From Turnera subulata (Eukaryota; Streptophyta; Magnoliopsida; Malpighiales; Passifloraceae): a DNA stretch of 64,000 bases. Made by a program: the position numbers and the translations under genes. Below the pieces are notes generated by a model. The model was not told the origin of the DNA. It did not search any database and saw only the letters and a list, made by a program, of their open reading frames with translations. The stretch lies in contig JAKUCV010000253.1 of the NCBI GenBank assembly GCA_028386065.3, forward strand, positions 1-64,000, in the 5' to 3' direction. Shown here piece by piece: positions 22,550 to 35,149 of this stretch (its first letter is position 1; each line of letters opens with the position of its first letter).

Positions 22550-24906
22550 TGGGGCACACCCGTCAGTCCCCAAGTCGCCAGCTTTGTAAGGGGTGCTCTC
22601 ACCAAAAGAAATGGATGATAATAACAAATAACCAAGGGGTACACCCGACAAATCCCCAAGGCGCCAGCTCTATGAGGGGTACTCTCACTAATCTACAAAC
22701 CGAGGGCGTACCCATCAATTCCCTCTTCGTTGTCTCGGTGAATACAATTCACTATAATAACAGGACCCGAGGGGTACCCTCTCTTCCCTCTCAGTGCTAC
22801 CGGTCAACAGCCCCACAGTAGAACTTATTAATTATTCAGGTACGTTATGTTACCAATTATGAAATTGTACAGGTGTCAACTCAAGTCGTATCTAAGTTGT
22901 GTACCATAACAGAGGTTCTCTAAACAGAGCCTAAAGCTCACAGTAAACAGGATATAGCAAGACAGCATATATCACAAGCATGGCAATAACAGCTCAAAGG
23001 AGAATCACATGGCAAAACAGCACATATTTATTGTCATGGCAATTCAGCACATAAACAACCAGGTACACAACACAGTCAACAGTATGAAGCATACTCAGCA
23101 AGCAGTACTACCTAACCATACCAACAAGTATTCGCATACAGTTATGATGGCGCTCTGTCTGTCCACCACTAGTACCAGCCGCTCCTGAATTATGTCTCGT
23201 GCCTATACACATAGACACCATAACTCACAAGGATATTCAACAATAAATAAATTATGCATGCTTGTACAATGCAACCGTGAGTTAAATCCAACCCGACTAT
23301 TTTACTTCCACTCACCAAACTATAGCTCCAAGTCACGGGCCTAAGGTCACAGGCTTAAAGCCCAACTATGTCCAAAATCCTTATCCAGCTCAAAGTCCAT
23401 ATGGTCTCTAGGCCTAAAGCCCACTTCCCTAGAACTACTATAAAATCCAAATATGTCCTTGGGCTTTGAGCCCATCTTTTAATTAAGTCCAAATAATCAA
23501 ATTAAGTCATAACATCTCATTATTGGGCCTGAGCCCGATTTAAACTAACTACCATTTAAGGGTTTTACCCGAGCCCGAGTTACTCGGCCAAAGGTTCTAC
23601 TCGCGTCGGAAACAAACCGACCACATTCTACTAACTCCCCACTCTCGGTTTCTACTATACAAGATTTAATACATAACCCAATCTGAATAAATAATACATG
23701 ATGTGTACGAAATTTAAAATACACATCTTCGGAAGTAATACCGTGCAATGCCGGAGAAGATTTCTGCTCCACCGGAAATGTACTCACTTGTCGGAACAGT
23801 GTCCTCCCACCGGAATCTGATCAAACATCGCCGGAGGATCACACAACACTCCCAAACCAAACCAACAATCTGTCCAAACTCCAAAATCCAAATCCAACAT
23901 TCAAAACATCACAACAACACCCACAGCACATTCAAAACAGAAGCAACAAGCTATGGGGTCGGATTGCTTACCCAGAAAATAAGGGTCTCGATTCTGTCCA
24001 ACACAAACCCGAGCTTAAACAACACCGAGCAGATCCTACAACGACAAGCACCCAACCGGCCACTAAAACCACCACAGAACCCTGTCCCGAGTAGCCTGAC
24101 ACACACACGATCTGCCACCGCATAACAACTGACATGAACCCGCCATCGTCAGCCCCAGCCAAAACCAAAACGAACCCAGCAACAGTCGATTCGGGTTAGA
24201 TCCAAGACCACACAGCCCCGATTCATTCTGGGAAACAAAACACAGAGGAAGAGAATTGAGAGAGAGAGCAGCAGTGCCTTACCCGAGCACCGCGGTGATG
24301 ACGGTCGAAGCCCGAGACTCGTCCACGCGCACAGAGCCGACCCGAAGTGCAACCTCCTGCCACTGTGCTACCCTCTGGCTTGCAGCGACTACAACGACCA
24401 GCTCCTGTGCGGCGCTCGAAGGGGACGGCGGCGGCACGAGTGTGTTCGTGGGAGAGGACAAAAAAAAAAAGAGAGAAAGGAGGAAGAAGATGGGAGCGGC
24501 GGCCAAGAGAAAATGAAAGTGAAAAGAATGAGAGAAAAGAGAGAGAGGAAGAAGGGAAGAGGGTTAGGGTTAACCCAACTTGGCCCAAACGACGCCGTTT
24601 TTGGGTTAAGTCACGGTCAACCCGCCCTAAATGGTCAACCCCTTTTAGTTTTTCTTATATATATATAATTAAGCCCAAAACGACGTAGTTTCACTAAAAC
24701 TACTTAAAAACCCAACTTCCAACTTCAAAACCTGATTTAACTCCAACGAAGGCTCGATAAAGAAGGAACCCGACATAAAACTCAATAATTCGAGGTAATT
24801 AAATACCCTTAGGCCCAAAAACTCCGAAAAAACTCACTAGGGTAAAATTGGATTTAAAATTTTCAAAAATTCCATAAATAATATTATGAAAAATCGGGGC
24901 GTTACA
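22550..24906 (-). repeat. 3' LTR of E2, truncated
   Basis: Aligns with 30618-33378 of the 5' LTR from GGGGCACACCCG onward. The U5-side part (first ~800 bp on the plus-strand map) is missing; the break at about 22550 joins unrelated sequence. Relative to the 5' LTR it lacks about 28 bp and then about 388 bp near 23137-23152. Confidence 0.85.
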
Positions 24907-24920
24907 ATTCTACCCCACTT
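24907..24920 (-). other. Polypurine tract of E2
   Basis: Minus-strand AAGTGGGGTAGAAT immediately before the 3' LTR TGTAACGCCC; the plus-strand DNA primer site. Confidence 0.75.
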
Positions 24921-24955
24921 ATGAAAATTTCGTCCTCGAAATTACAAGATAAGAA

Positions 24956-26905
24956 TCAAAAAAGATGTGGATACTGCTCCCTCATATGGGACTCAACCTC
25001 CCAAGTAGCCTCATTCGGAGAATGACGGCTCCATCTAACTCGAACCATGGGTATTGTACGACTCCTCAACTGTCGTACTTCCCGAGCTAAGATCTCAACT
25101 GGCTCCTCGAGATAAGTCAAATTATCAGCAACTTCCAACTCCAAAGGTGATACCACATGACTCGGATCAGACCAATAACGTCTCAATATCGAGACATGGA
25201 ATACATCGTGTATACGGGACAGCTCCTCCGGTAAAGCCATTATGTAGGCCAGTGTACCAATCCGCTCCACGATCTCATAGGGACCGATATAATGAGGGCT
25301 CAACTTGCCCTTCCTCCCAAACCGGATAACACCTCTCCAGGGAGCAACACAGAGGAAAACTCTGTCACCAACACTGTATTCCATCTCCCGACGATGCTTA
25401 TCAGCAAAACTCCTCTATCGGTCTTGAGCAACTCTCATGCACCGCTTGACCACTTCAATCTGATCCACAGTCTCCTGGACAAGGTCTGGTCCAATCACCT
25501 GTTTCAGACCCTCCCCATCCCAACAGATCGGACTACGGCACTTCCGCCCATACAAAGCCTCATAAGGCGCCATACCGATACTGGAGTGATAACCGTTGTT
25601 ATAAGCAAACTCAACCAACGGTAATGTCTCATCCCAAAAACCACTGAAGTTGAGCACACAGGCTCTAAGCATATCCTCTAAAGTCTAGATAGTCCTCTCT
25701 GACTGTCCATCTATCTGCGGATGAAAAGCTGTACTGAAATTCAGCTTAGTACCCAAAGCTGACTGCAAACTCTTCCAGAAGTGGGAAGTGAACCTCGGAT
25801 CCCTATCCGACACAATGGATAGAGGAACTCTATGTAATCTGACAACACCTGAGACATACAATCTTGCCAGCTTATCCATCGTATCCGTCTGTTGGAAAGG
25901 TAGGAAGTGAGTTGACTTAGTCAACCTATCGACAATGACCAAGATGGCGTCATGCCGACCACGGGTCCTCGGTAACCCAATCACAAAATCCATAGTGATG
26001 TGCTCCCACTTCCACTGTAGAATAGAGAAAGATCTCATCTTACCGGCAGGAGCCTAATGCTCGGCTTTCACCTGCTGACAAGTCATGCAACAAGCCACAA
26101 ACTCCGCAACATCCTTCTTCATCCCAGGCCACCAATAGTGACACTTCATGTTCAGGTACATCTTTGTGCTACCCGGATGCATGGCATAAGGCGCGTTGTG
26201 AGCTTCATCCATAATCCACCTCCTCAGGACATCCACGTCCGAAACACAAAGACGATCACCCGTCATCAAAGCTCCATCCTCCCGGATGTAAAAACTAGAA
26301 CTCTCTCCACCGTGAGCCTTATCCCGCATCTCCGCTAGATGAGGATCACCGAACTGTAACTCCATAATCTTATTCCGCAATGTCGGTTGGATGCTCAAAC
26401 TGGCCATTAAGGCCCCGGTATCATCAACCTCCAACTGGGCATCCAAAGACCTCAACTCTAATAAAGATGGAAAATTAAAGGAAACCGACTCCTCATCTGC
26501 AGATGAAACTCTCTTCCGGCTCAAAGCATCTGCAATCACATTAGCCTTTCCTGGATGGTACTTAATAGTACAATCATAATCCTTCAGGAGCTCGATCTAA
26601 CGCCTCTGTCTCATATTGAGCTCCTTCTGGGTCACGATGTACTTCAAGCTCTTGTGATCCGTGAAAATCCGACACTTCTTCCCAAAAAGATGGTGTCTCC
26701 AGATCTTCAAAGCAAAGACCACAGTAGCTAACTCCAAATCATGGGTCGGATAATTCTTCTCATGAGTCCTCAACTGCCTAGAAGTATAGGCAATCACCCG
26801 ACCCTCCTGCATCAACACACAACCCAAACCCAAATCAGAAGCATCACTAAACACTGTGTACTCCACACCGGGTCTAGGAACTGTCAACACTGGTGCAGAA
26901 GTCAA
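24956..26905 (-). pseudogene. E2 RNase H, integrase and chromodomain
   Basis: C-terminal half of pol in one frame with in-frame stops. RNase [28 protein letters not shown]. Integrase zinc domain: [12 protein letters not shown]...[12 protein letters not shown]. Integrase core: [25 protein letters not shown] and DGQSERTI carrying the D, D, E triad. Then GPYEIVERIG and, at the C-terminus, a chromodomain (EEPVEILAREVRQLRS...VRWSRHSPNEATWE) ending at 24956. Stops lie near 26595, 26053, 25684 and 25414; those after KAEH, SERTI and AQDR replace CAG codons by TAG. This is the only complete chromodomain in the window. Confidence 0.9.
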
Positions 26906-26929
26906 CCGACTCTTCAGCTCCTTAAAACT

Positions 26930-28501
26930 CTACTGGCAACGATCATCCCACACGTAAGAGCAATCTTTCCTCAATAGCTTAGTTATGAGACCCGCTATCA
27001 AGGAAAAACCCTCAATGAACCTGCGATAGTAACCAACAAGTCCAAGAAAACTCCGCACCTCAGATGCATTCTTCAGTGGTTCCCACTCCATAACCGCCTT
27101 AACCTTGGCCGGGTCCACCTTAATACCCTCTCTCGACACTATATGCCCGAGAAAAGCCACTTCATCCAACCTAAACTCGCATTTGCTGAGTTTGGCATAA
27201 AGTTGTTTCTCCCGTAGTCTCTGCAACACCAGTCTCAAATGCTCCCCATGCTCGGCCTTACTCCTCGAGTAGACCGGAATATCATCAATGAAAACAACCA
27301 CAAACCGATCCAGAAACTCATGGAACACCCCATGCATCACACACATGAACACTGTAGAAGCATTGGTCAACCCGAAGGGAACCACAAAAAATTCATAGTG
27401 ACCATACCAAGTGCGAAAAGCAGTCTTTGGTATGTACTGTTCTGATCTCCTGACCTGATGGTATCCGAATCGCAAGTCGATCTTTGAGAACGGAGATGCT
27501 CCCTGCAACTGATCAAACAAGTCATCAATCCTAGGTAATGAATACTTGTTCTTCACAGTCACCTTGTTCAACTGCCTGTAGTCTACACACATCCGCATAC
27601 TACCATCCTTCTTCTCAACAAACAAGACCGGGGCACCCCAAGGTGAAGTGCTCGGTCTAATGAAACCCTTTTCTAGCAACTCCTCCAACTGCTTCTTCAA
27701 CTCTTGAAGTTCAGACGGAGCCATCCTGTAAGGTGGAATAGAGATAGGAGCAACTCCCGGTACCAAGTCCATTGTGTACTCAACCTCTCGCTTCGGAGGT
27801 AAACCTGGTAACTCGTCAGGAAAAACATCTGGAAACTCCCTCACTATTGGGATATCCTCCAACCCCGGCACTGGTACCGTAGAGTCCACCACATGGGCAA
27901 GGAATGCATCACATCCCTCCCGAATCATCCTGAAAGCCTGTATAGCTGATATACAACAAGCAGAAAGAGCTCTCCGCTCCCCAACAAACACCAATCTACG
28001 CCCTAAAAGAGAACACAAAGCCATTTCCTTGGCTCGCCAATCTACCACTGCTTGGTGTCTAGACAACCAATCCATGCCAAGAATCACATCAAACTCACTC
28101 AAATTCATAACACTAAGATCAGTGGGAAAACACTTACCATCATACTCAACGAATACGTTCCTATATACCCGATCCACACTAACTATACTACCCGTATGTA
28201 ACCGAACTCTCAAGGGTCTACCTAGGTCATCATCATCACAATCATGTCTAGTCATGTATGCACGTGAAATAAAGGAATGCGTAGAGCCTGGATCAACCAA
28301 AGCATGTGCATGATGACCAAAAACCGTAAATATACCTGCAATGACCTCTGGAGCATTAGTAGCCTCCTCTCTGGTGATGGCATAAACTCGAGGTGTAGTC
28401 GCCTGCGTCGCTCCACCTCTACACCCAGATCCATTACCACGACCACGACCTCTGTAACCATTGCCCCTGCCTGAGCCCGAAGCTACAGAACTCTGAACCA
28501 T
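26930..28501 (-). pseudogene. E2 protease and reverse transcriptase
   Basis: 523 open codons. An aspartic protease domain starts near [18 protein letters not shown] (the usual D-S/T-G is D-P-G) and continues to [19 protein letters not shown]. The RT follows: [53 protein letters not shown], the catalytic FIDD in [12 protein letters not shown], then [15 protein letters not shown] and [14 protein letters not shown] stop at 26930, just after WDDRCQ, separates it from RNase H. The frame upstream is continuous with gag, so this was one gag-pol. Confidence 0.9.
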
Positions 28502-29677
28502 GTATTGAGATCCTCCACTAGACTTCTCAGGGCAATTGGGCCTAATATGCCAGAACTTCCCACAACCCCAGCACTTGAGTGGAGGGTGCTCTGAAACATC
28601 CTATCCACGGGACACATCTTGATGCGACTAACCACCTGACGATCTACCTGATCTGCCTCGGTAGCCACCTCCCCAGTTCTTCTTAGACCCACGGAAAGAA
28701 GAACCACCCCAATAACCACCACTAGAAGCTGTATACTGCCTCTTTGGCTGACTACCACTGTCTGGAAAAGATGCATCCCGCTTCTTCTGTCCAGCTGCTT
28801 GAGCCTGCTATGTTGCCAAAAGGATCCTCTCCGTGTCCACTGCAGCCTCACAAACTGCATCCCAGGTCTTGTGCCTCCCACTAGCCATAGGTGCCCCCAC
28901 GGTGTGGCGTAGAGCATTCACAAACCGACTGCACTTGGACTCCTCATCTGGCACAAACTCCCTGGCATAGGAGAGAAGAGTGTTGTACCGAATCCGAAAT
29001 GCAGTGACTGACTCATCATCCCCCTGCCTGATATCAAGGAACTGCCTCTTCAATTCCTCCTAGTAACTGATTGAAAGGAACTCCTTATAGAACCTCTCCT
29101 TGAAGTCTTCCCACCGCATCACCACTGGTTTAGGCATATTTGCCACCAGCTCCTGCCACCAAGTCAGAGCACAACCAGTCAACATGTGGGCCACATACTT
29201 TGCCCGAGACGCTGGCTGACATGTGAACTTTTCCATCACATTCTCCACCTGTCGGAACCAAACATCTGCCAGCTTCTCCACTTTGTGCTCGCTCGAGAAC
29301 TCACCAATCCCCGACTTACTGATGTGCTTGTAGTCACTCTCTAAGCTACCCACCGTGGGATCTGCAGCAGGCACCGGCTGTGCCCCCTGCTAATGCTGGT
29401 GAAACTGCTAAAACTGCTGCCACTGGAGAAAAGCCTAATACTGCTGCAGCATCGCCGACTCCATACCAGGAGGTACTACATACTGTTGCCCAGCTCCCGC
29501 AGCACCACCCCCTACTGCATTGGCATTCCCCTGTCTAGCAGGAACCTGTCCTCCTGCTGCATCATCCTGCACCCCGTTATCGTTTCCTTGCCCAACGGGA
29601 ATCTGTATCACTGACACGTTGTCGGAAACATGACTAGGGGCGTGCCCTTCGGGATTGTGCTGATCCTGGTGTTCCAT
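28502..29677 (-). pseudogene. E2 gag
   Basis: Capsid/nucleocapsid precursor, start at 29677 (MEHQDQHNPEGHAPSHVSDN). A Q-rich N-terminal arm is broken by three CAG-to-TAG changes at about 29391, 29408 and 29435. The gag core has FRQVENVMEKFTC, TGCALTWWQELVANMPKP and FKERFYKEF. A TAG follows ISISY near 29060 and further stops lie near 28808 and 28628. A CCHC zinc knuckle ([14 protein letters not shown]) sits near 28560. Same frame as the pol part, consistent with a fused gag-pol. Confidence 0.85.
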
Positions 29678-29795
29678 GTCGATGCCTATATGAATGCAAC
29701 TTGTCAAAAACAGTTTTACAAAAACGACACAAAACTGGAACAGGCTTATGCACAAAAATCACAACAGACACTTGTTTGAAAACCCAGAAGACCTA

Positions 29796-29813
29796 AAGCC
29801 TGCTCCGCTACCA
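29796..29813 (-). other. Primer binding site of E2
   Basis: Minus-strand TGGTAGCGGAGCAGGCTT, three bases after the LTR end at 29817; identical to E1. Confidence 0.65.
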
Positions 29814-29816
29814 AGC

Positions 29817-32800
29817 TGAAACGACCGCATCCCAAAAACGACAATACAAAATATAAACAATTATAAAATGTACAAAAAGCCCTTAAAACCAGGGATGCCA
29901 AACTCTGTGTAAAAACATCAACTCAATATCTCAGAGTAACCAAAAATAAACATCGGGGTACAAGAGTCAAATATAAACCAGGCTTATCTAGCCAAAGTAA
30001 CACCAGTTTAACCTACCGGAACAACAACAGATCAAATCCAAGAAACCAAAACAGTATCCCGACAATAATATGCAGCGGAAAAATAACAATAAAGTCAATG
30101 ACAAGTGTAGAACATATGTGTCAACTCTATGGATCCACCAGGAAGGAAACACAGCTACCTGCTGAAATGAAAGAGTCTGATACCCGAGGTAAGACGAACC
30201 GTCAACAAGCTACTAATGATCTGTAAAACCATGGTGGCGATTTATATCAGTCCCCTACTCAATGTACAATATAAGACAAACATACAGGCACACAAAGACA
30301 GGCTCGTAGGGTGAGTAAGTCCACGAGCACAAGTATACACACAGAATCAACATGTGTCAAATACCACACATACAAGTGTTAGGTGATCTATCTGGTTATT
30401 ACATTCTTATCATTATTAAGGGCCCTCTACTGTGTGCGTCAGGCGCGGTAGCGACTGGCCAGCTCCCTAGGGCATATGCCCAAATATAGTCATATATATA
30501 CAGTATAAATATCAACACCGGAATGGGTAAGTTCCGACTAAGAAAACTACTATCAACAAGTGGTCGACAGCTCTAGGAGGGGTGCTCTCCTCAAAGAAAT
30601 TATAATACAAAATCTTGGGGCACACCCGTTAGTCCCCAAGTCGCCAGCTCTGTGAAGGGTGCTCTCACCAAAAGAAATGGATGATAATAACAAATAACCA
30701 AGGGGTACACCCGACAAATCCCCAAGGCGCCAGCTCTGTGAGGGATACTCTCACTAATATACAAACCGAAGGCGTACCCATTAATTCGCTCGTCGCCGTC
30801 TCTGTGAATACAATTCACTATAACAACAGGACCCGAGGGGTACCCACTCTTCCCTCTCGGTGCTACCGGTCAACAGCCCCACAGTAGAACTTATTAATTA
30901 TTTAGGTACGTTATGTTACCAATTATGAAATTGTATAGGTGTCACCTCAAGTCGTATCTAAATTGTGTACCATAACAGAGGTTCTCTAAACAGAGCCTAA
31001 AGCTTACAATAAACAGGATATAGCAAGACAACATATATCACAAGCATGGCAATAACAGCTCATAGGAGAATCACTTGGCAAAACAGCACATTTTTATTGT
31101 CATGGCAATTCAGCACATAAACAACCAGGTACACAACACAGTCAACAGTATGAAGCATACTCACCAAGCAGTCCTACCTAACCATACCAACAAGTATTCG
31201 CATATAGGTATATAACTCTTATAGAGTCACCTCAGTTATGATGGTATTTTTTTTCATTCCAAGTCAAGTAAAGAGTGAGTCCCATGCGTCAGTTTGTGGA
31301 TCGTGGTCTCACGCACTAATTCCTACAGGTGCCCATAGTAGCAGGAAGCTCCCATTGTGCCTCTCAAGATGGGCTAAAAAAGGTGGCCTACCCTGGTCAT
31401 CTGCGCGCTTGCTCCCATTGACCTATCTCATGCTCTGGAGTGGGCCATGGGTACTGGTCCGTGGGGTTGACAAACCTGGACTCTCTTTTAACCTCTCCTC
31501 TGAATTCCATACTACGGCTTCAACTAGTCCCCCAATTTCCCACTCCTTGACCACCTTTTTACAAAGCTATCTACCAATCTTTCTTTCACATTTCTCGGTC
31601 GGTCGTAAACAACCCTTTGGTCAATTAGCCCATCTCTGTCTGTCCACCACTAGTACCAGCCGCTCCTGAATTATGTCTCGTGCCTATACACTTAGACACC
31701 ATAACTCACAAGGATATTCAACAATAAATAAATTATGTATGCTTCTGCAATGCAACCGTGAGTTAAATCCAACCCGACTAATTTACTTCCACTCACCAAA
31801 CTATAGCTCCAAGTCACGGGCCTAAGGACACAGGCTTAAAGCCCAACTATGTCCAAAATCCTTATCCAACTCAAAGTCCACATGGTCTCTAGGCCTAAAG
31901 CCCACATCCCTAGAACTACTATAAAATCCAAATATGTCCTTGGGCTTTGAGCCCATCTCTTAATTAAGTCCAAATAATCAAATTAAGTCATAACAACTCA
32001 TTACTGGGCCTGGGCCCGATTTAAACTAATTTCCATTTAAGGGTTTTACCCGAGCCCGAGTTACTCGGCCTAAGGTTCTACTCGCGTCGGAAACAAACCG
32101 GCCACATTCTACTCACTCCCCACTCTCGGTTTCTACTATACAAGACTTAATACATAACCCAATCCGAATAAATAATACATGACGTGTACGAAATTTAAAA
32201 TACACATCTTCGGAAGTAATACCGTGCAATGCCGGAGAAGATTTTCGCTCCACCGGAAACGTACTCACTTGCCGGAACAGTGTCCTCCAACCGGATTCCG
32301 ATCAAACTTCGCTGGAGGATCACACAACACTCCCAAACCAAACCAACAATCTGTCCAAACTCGAAAAACCAAATCCAACATTCAGAACATCACAACAACA
32401 CCCACAGTACATTCAAAACGGAAGCAACAAGCTATAGGGTCGGATTGCTTACCGAGAAAACAAGGGTCTCGATTCTGTCCAACACAAACCCGAGCTTAAA
32501 CAACACCGAGCAGATCCTACACAGGCAAGCACCCAACCGGCCACTGCAACCACCACAGAACCCCTGTCCCGAGCAGCCTGGCACACATACGTTCTGCCAC
32601 CGCATGACAACCAACACGAACTCGCCATCGTCCGCCCAGCCAAAACCAAAACGAACCCACCAACAGCCGATTCGGGTTTGCTCCAAGACCACACAACCCC
32701 GGTTTATGCCGGGAAACAAAACACAGAGGAAGAGAATTGAGAGAGAGAGCAGTTGTGCCTTACCCGAGCATGGCGGTGACGACGGCCGAAGCCCGAGCCT

Positions 32801-33378
32801 TGTCCACGCGCACAGAGCCGACCCGAAGTGCAACCTCCTCTCACTGTGCTACCCTCAGGCTTGCAGCGGGATGACGACCAGCTCGTGTGCGGCGCTCGAT
32901 GAGGACGGCGGCGGCGCAAGTGTGTTTGTGGGAGAGGAGAAAAAAAAAGAAGAGAAAGGAGGAAGAAGATGGGAGCGGCGGCCAAGAGAAAACGAAGAGA
33001 AAAGAATGAGAGAAAAGAGAGAGAGGAAGAAGGGAAGAGGGTTAGGGTTAACCCGACTTGGCCCAAACGACGCCGTTTTGGGTTAAGTCACGATCAACCC
33101 ACCCTAAATGGTCAACCCCTTTTAGTTTTTTTTTATATAATTAAGCCCAAAACGACGTAGTTTCACTGAAACTACTTAAAAACCTAACTTCCAACTTCGA
33201 AACCCGATTTAACTCTAACGAAGGCTCGATAAAGAAGGAACTCGACATAAAACTCAGTAATTCGAGGTAATTAAATACCCTTAGGCCCAAAACTCCGAAA
33301 AAACTCACGAGGGTAAAATTGGAATTAAAAATTCCATAAATTCCATAAATAATACTATGAAAAATCGGGGCGTTACAC
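29817..33378 (-). repeat. 5' LTR of E2 (3562 bp)
   Basis: Bounded by TG at 33378 (minus) and CA at 29817. It contains direct repeats of a GGGGTGCTCTC...CACACCCG block (about 30575-30730), palindromes of the GGGCYTAAAGCCC type (31820-32010), a purine-rich tract (32930-33035) and AAACGACGCCGTTT near 33065. Confidence 0.85.
31245..31632. other. 388-bp insertion present only in the E2 5' LTR
   Basis: Absent from the 3' LTR at 23150, where flanking sequence is otherwise collinear. One edge is T8 on the plus strand (A-rich on the minus). G+C is higher than in the host LTR. A 143-codon frame (31238-31669) runs through it without recognisable motifs. It could be a small retroposed or captured fragment; no clean target duplication is visible. 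Confidence 0.5.
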
Positions 33379-33908
33379 CGAGCGAGCTAGACCAATAATA
33401 GTCAGCCTTCACTCCCTAGCCGTTCGAAAGAAGATAGGGAGAGACTGTGGGTAACCAGCACCAACACTAAACTTCACCTTCAAGTGGACGTCTATCCTAG
33501 TGACAGGGCGTAGATGGAAACTTAAGGAACTATCAATAAGATCGAAAGCCGTTGGTAGTACCTTAGGTTGGGAGACCCTTCAAGACATCTTATTAAACAC
33601 AGGCCATCAAACAGGCTTATCCTGTTGTGAGGCTGATGAGCAATTTAAAGCATGAAAAGGGGCATGTGAACCCTGGATGCCTAAGACTTCGCCAAATCTG
33701 ATCTTTTCCTACTTCAGCACTTTTATTACTTTCTACTTTTGCTCATTTTAAATTTTAATTGCACTCACCCAAATTTCACTTCTAATTTGCTGTTTCAAGC
33801 CTAATTTGTCTAAATTAAGGAGTAACAGGCTCATCCCAGTCCCTGTGGATACGACCTTGATAGAGTACTACAACTACCTTGTGCACTTGCAGGACTCACT
33901 CCACATCA
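33379..33908 (+). repeat. Fragment of LTR family S, plus orientation
   Basis: Reverse-complement homolog of 53618-54150, the U5-side quarter of solo LTR S: shared text includes GATAGGGAGAGACTGTGGGT, GATCGAAAGCCGTTGGTAGT and GATACGACCTTGATAGAGTA. It ends CATCA at 33908 like S. Its left part was cut off by E2. Confidence 0.7.
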
Positions 33909-34814
33909 TTATTCTGGAGAAATCTCGTGGAGAGGAGTAGCAGTAAATCAGTAGCAAGAGGAGAGCAAGAGAGGAGGAAGAAGGAGGCCAATGAAAGCAA
34001 ATCGTTGGAGAGGAAGTGTGATTCCGAGAGGAGAGTTCCTCTCTGTGCAGTCTCAGTAAAATCACGGTATCTGGAGCTGTAGATGTCGGATTGCTGCACT
34101 TTTTGTGTCTGTGGAAAGCTAAGAGAAAGATCTACAAAATTTTGCTGACGCCATATGTTGGCCTTCTTCTACATCGAATTCCTAACCCTTTTTAATCTCT
34201 GATTGTTGCTGTGACGTGTTGTTGTGTTGTTGATGTTGATGATTCTTTGATTGTTGATTGAAGCTATGTTAGAACAACGTGGCTTTGAACCCAGTCACAC
34301 GGGTACATAGGTAGTCTCAAATTGCAATGAGATGCAAGCCAAATTATGTGTTTTTGTTTTGTTTTGCTGCTGTGATGTTGATGTTTCGTTGCTGTGTTTT
34401 GTTGTGATGCCATGGAAGAACTATGTGAGCTTTGAATCCAACCGCCGGAGTACGTAGATGGATTCTAGTAGTAGAATCTCATGCTCAATTATGTGTTTAT
34501 TTTCTATTTTGTTTTTCGTTTTATTTTCGTTGTTGTGTTGTTGTTGCATAAGGGATACTTTGATCATCAATTGCACATGATTTCGCCCTAACACAGATGG
34601 GTGCCTAACACCTTCCCATCTGTGACAAACCCCCGAATCTAACATTTCTGGTTCTCTATGACTTGTTGCCTTACGGGGTTGATGGAAGGTTTCTTCTCAA
34701 ATTTCACCCTAAATAAAATTAGGGTGGTGACTCCATTGATGTTGGATTGACCCTAAGAAGAAGGTTTAGGAAGAGAGTGAGGGGATTAAGTAACCCTTAA
34801 TCCGGATCCTCACA
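33909..34814 (+). repeat. Ogre/Tat-like LTR fragment, plus orientation (R-U5 side)
   Basis: Matches the 3' part of LTRs A, B and C: AACGTGGCTTTGAACCCAG, CACCTTCCCATCTGTGAC, AACCCCCGAATC and the terminal GGATCCTCACA at 34814. An internal block of about 146 bp starting near 34262 is repeated in tandem. No PBS follows, so it is a detached fragment. Confidence 0.65.
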
Positions 34815-35100
34815 CCGCCATGGGCTGGTGGTCTTTACTCCTTGACTGCCCAGGCTTGGCGGTCATGTTGCCATGACCGCTAACATGACCGCCTGGGCTC
34901 GGGTACTATTTCTGTTCTTTTCCTTTTTTAGCTCAAAGCTCCTTTGATCAGGCTTTTACTTTCCACGCCCTCTAGAATGATCCCTAACTCAGAAACACTC
35001 CTAACTTATTGCCTACACCCTAAATTTTCCTATTGGCCTCTTTTCTACTCACTTTACTATAAACAACAAAAAAACAAAAAAAAAAGTATTTTCAATTCTG
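34815..35100 (-). repeat. Ogre/Tat-like LTR fragment, opposite orientation (U3 side)
   Basis: Carries the GGCGGTCAT/ATGACCGCC inverted-repeat cluster and the following TTCTTTTCCTTTTTT block in the same orientation as LTR A (21415-21600), i.e. opposite to its neighbours on both sides. This points to an inversion or to two rearranged insertions. Confidence 0.5.
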
Positions 35101-35149
35101 AACTTCGACGAAAATTTGAATCAAAATTGGCTAAAGTAATGTACAATTA

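Larger units (their letters stand above)
22550..33378 (-). mobile_element. Ty3/gypsy chromovirus E2 (Tekay/Del-like), near complete
   Basis: Minus-strand element with a full 5' LTR (29817-33378), PBS, gag, protease, RT, RNase H, integrase with C-terminal chromodomain, polypurine tract and a 3' LTR truncated at 22550. Domain order PR-RT-RH-IN-CHD defines the chromovirus branch, and chromodomains of this kind direct integration to heterochromatin. All genes are interrupted by stops, so it is dead. Its LTRs are a distinct subfamily from E1 and E3. Confidence 0.9.

Noticed and set aside
27774..28313. 179-codon plus-strand frame opposite E2 pol
   Set aside because: Antisense shadow of the protease and RT reading frame.
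31238..31669. 143-codon frame in the E2 LTR insertion as a host gene
   Set aside because: No recognisable motif, crosses insertion edges; kept only as an insertion of unknown origin.
32229..33086. 285-codon plus-strand frame in the E2 5' LTR
   Set aside because: Non-conserved, low-complexity, lies antisense within the LTR; the 3' LTR homolog at 23748 breaks it.
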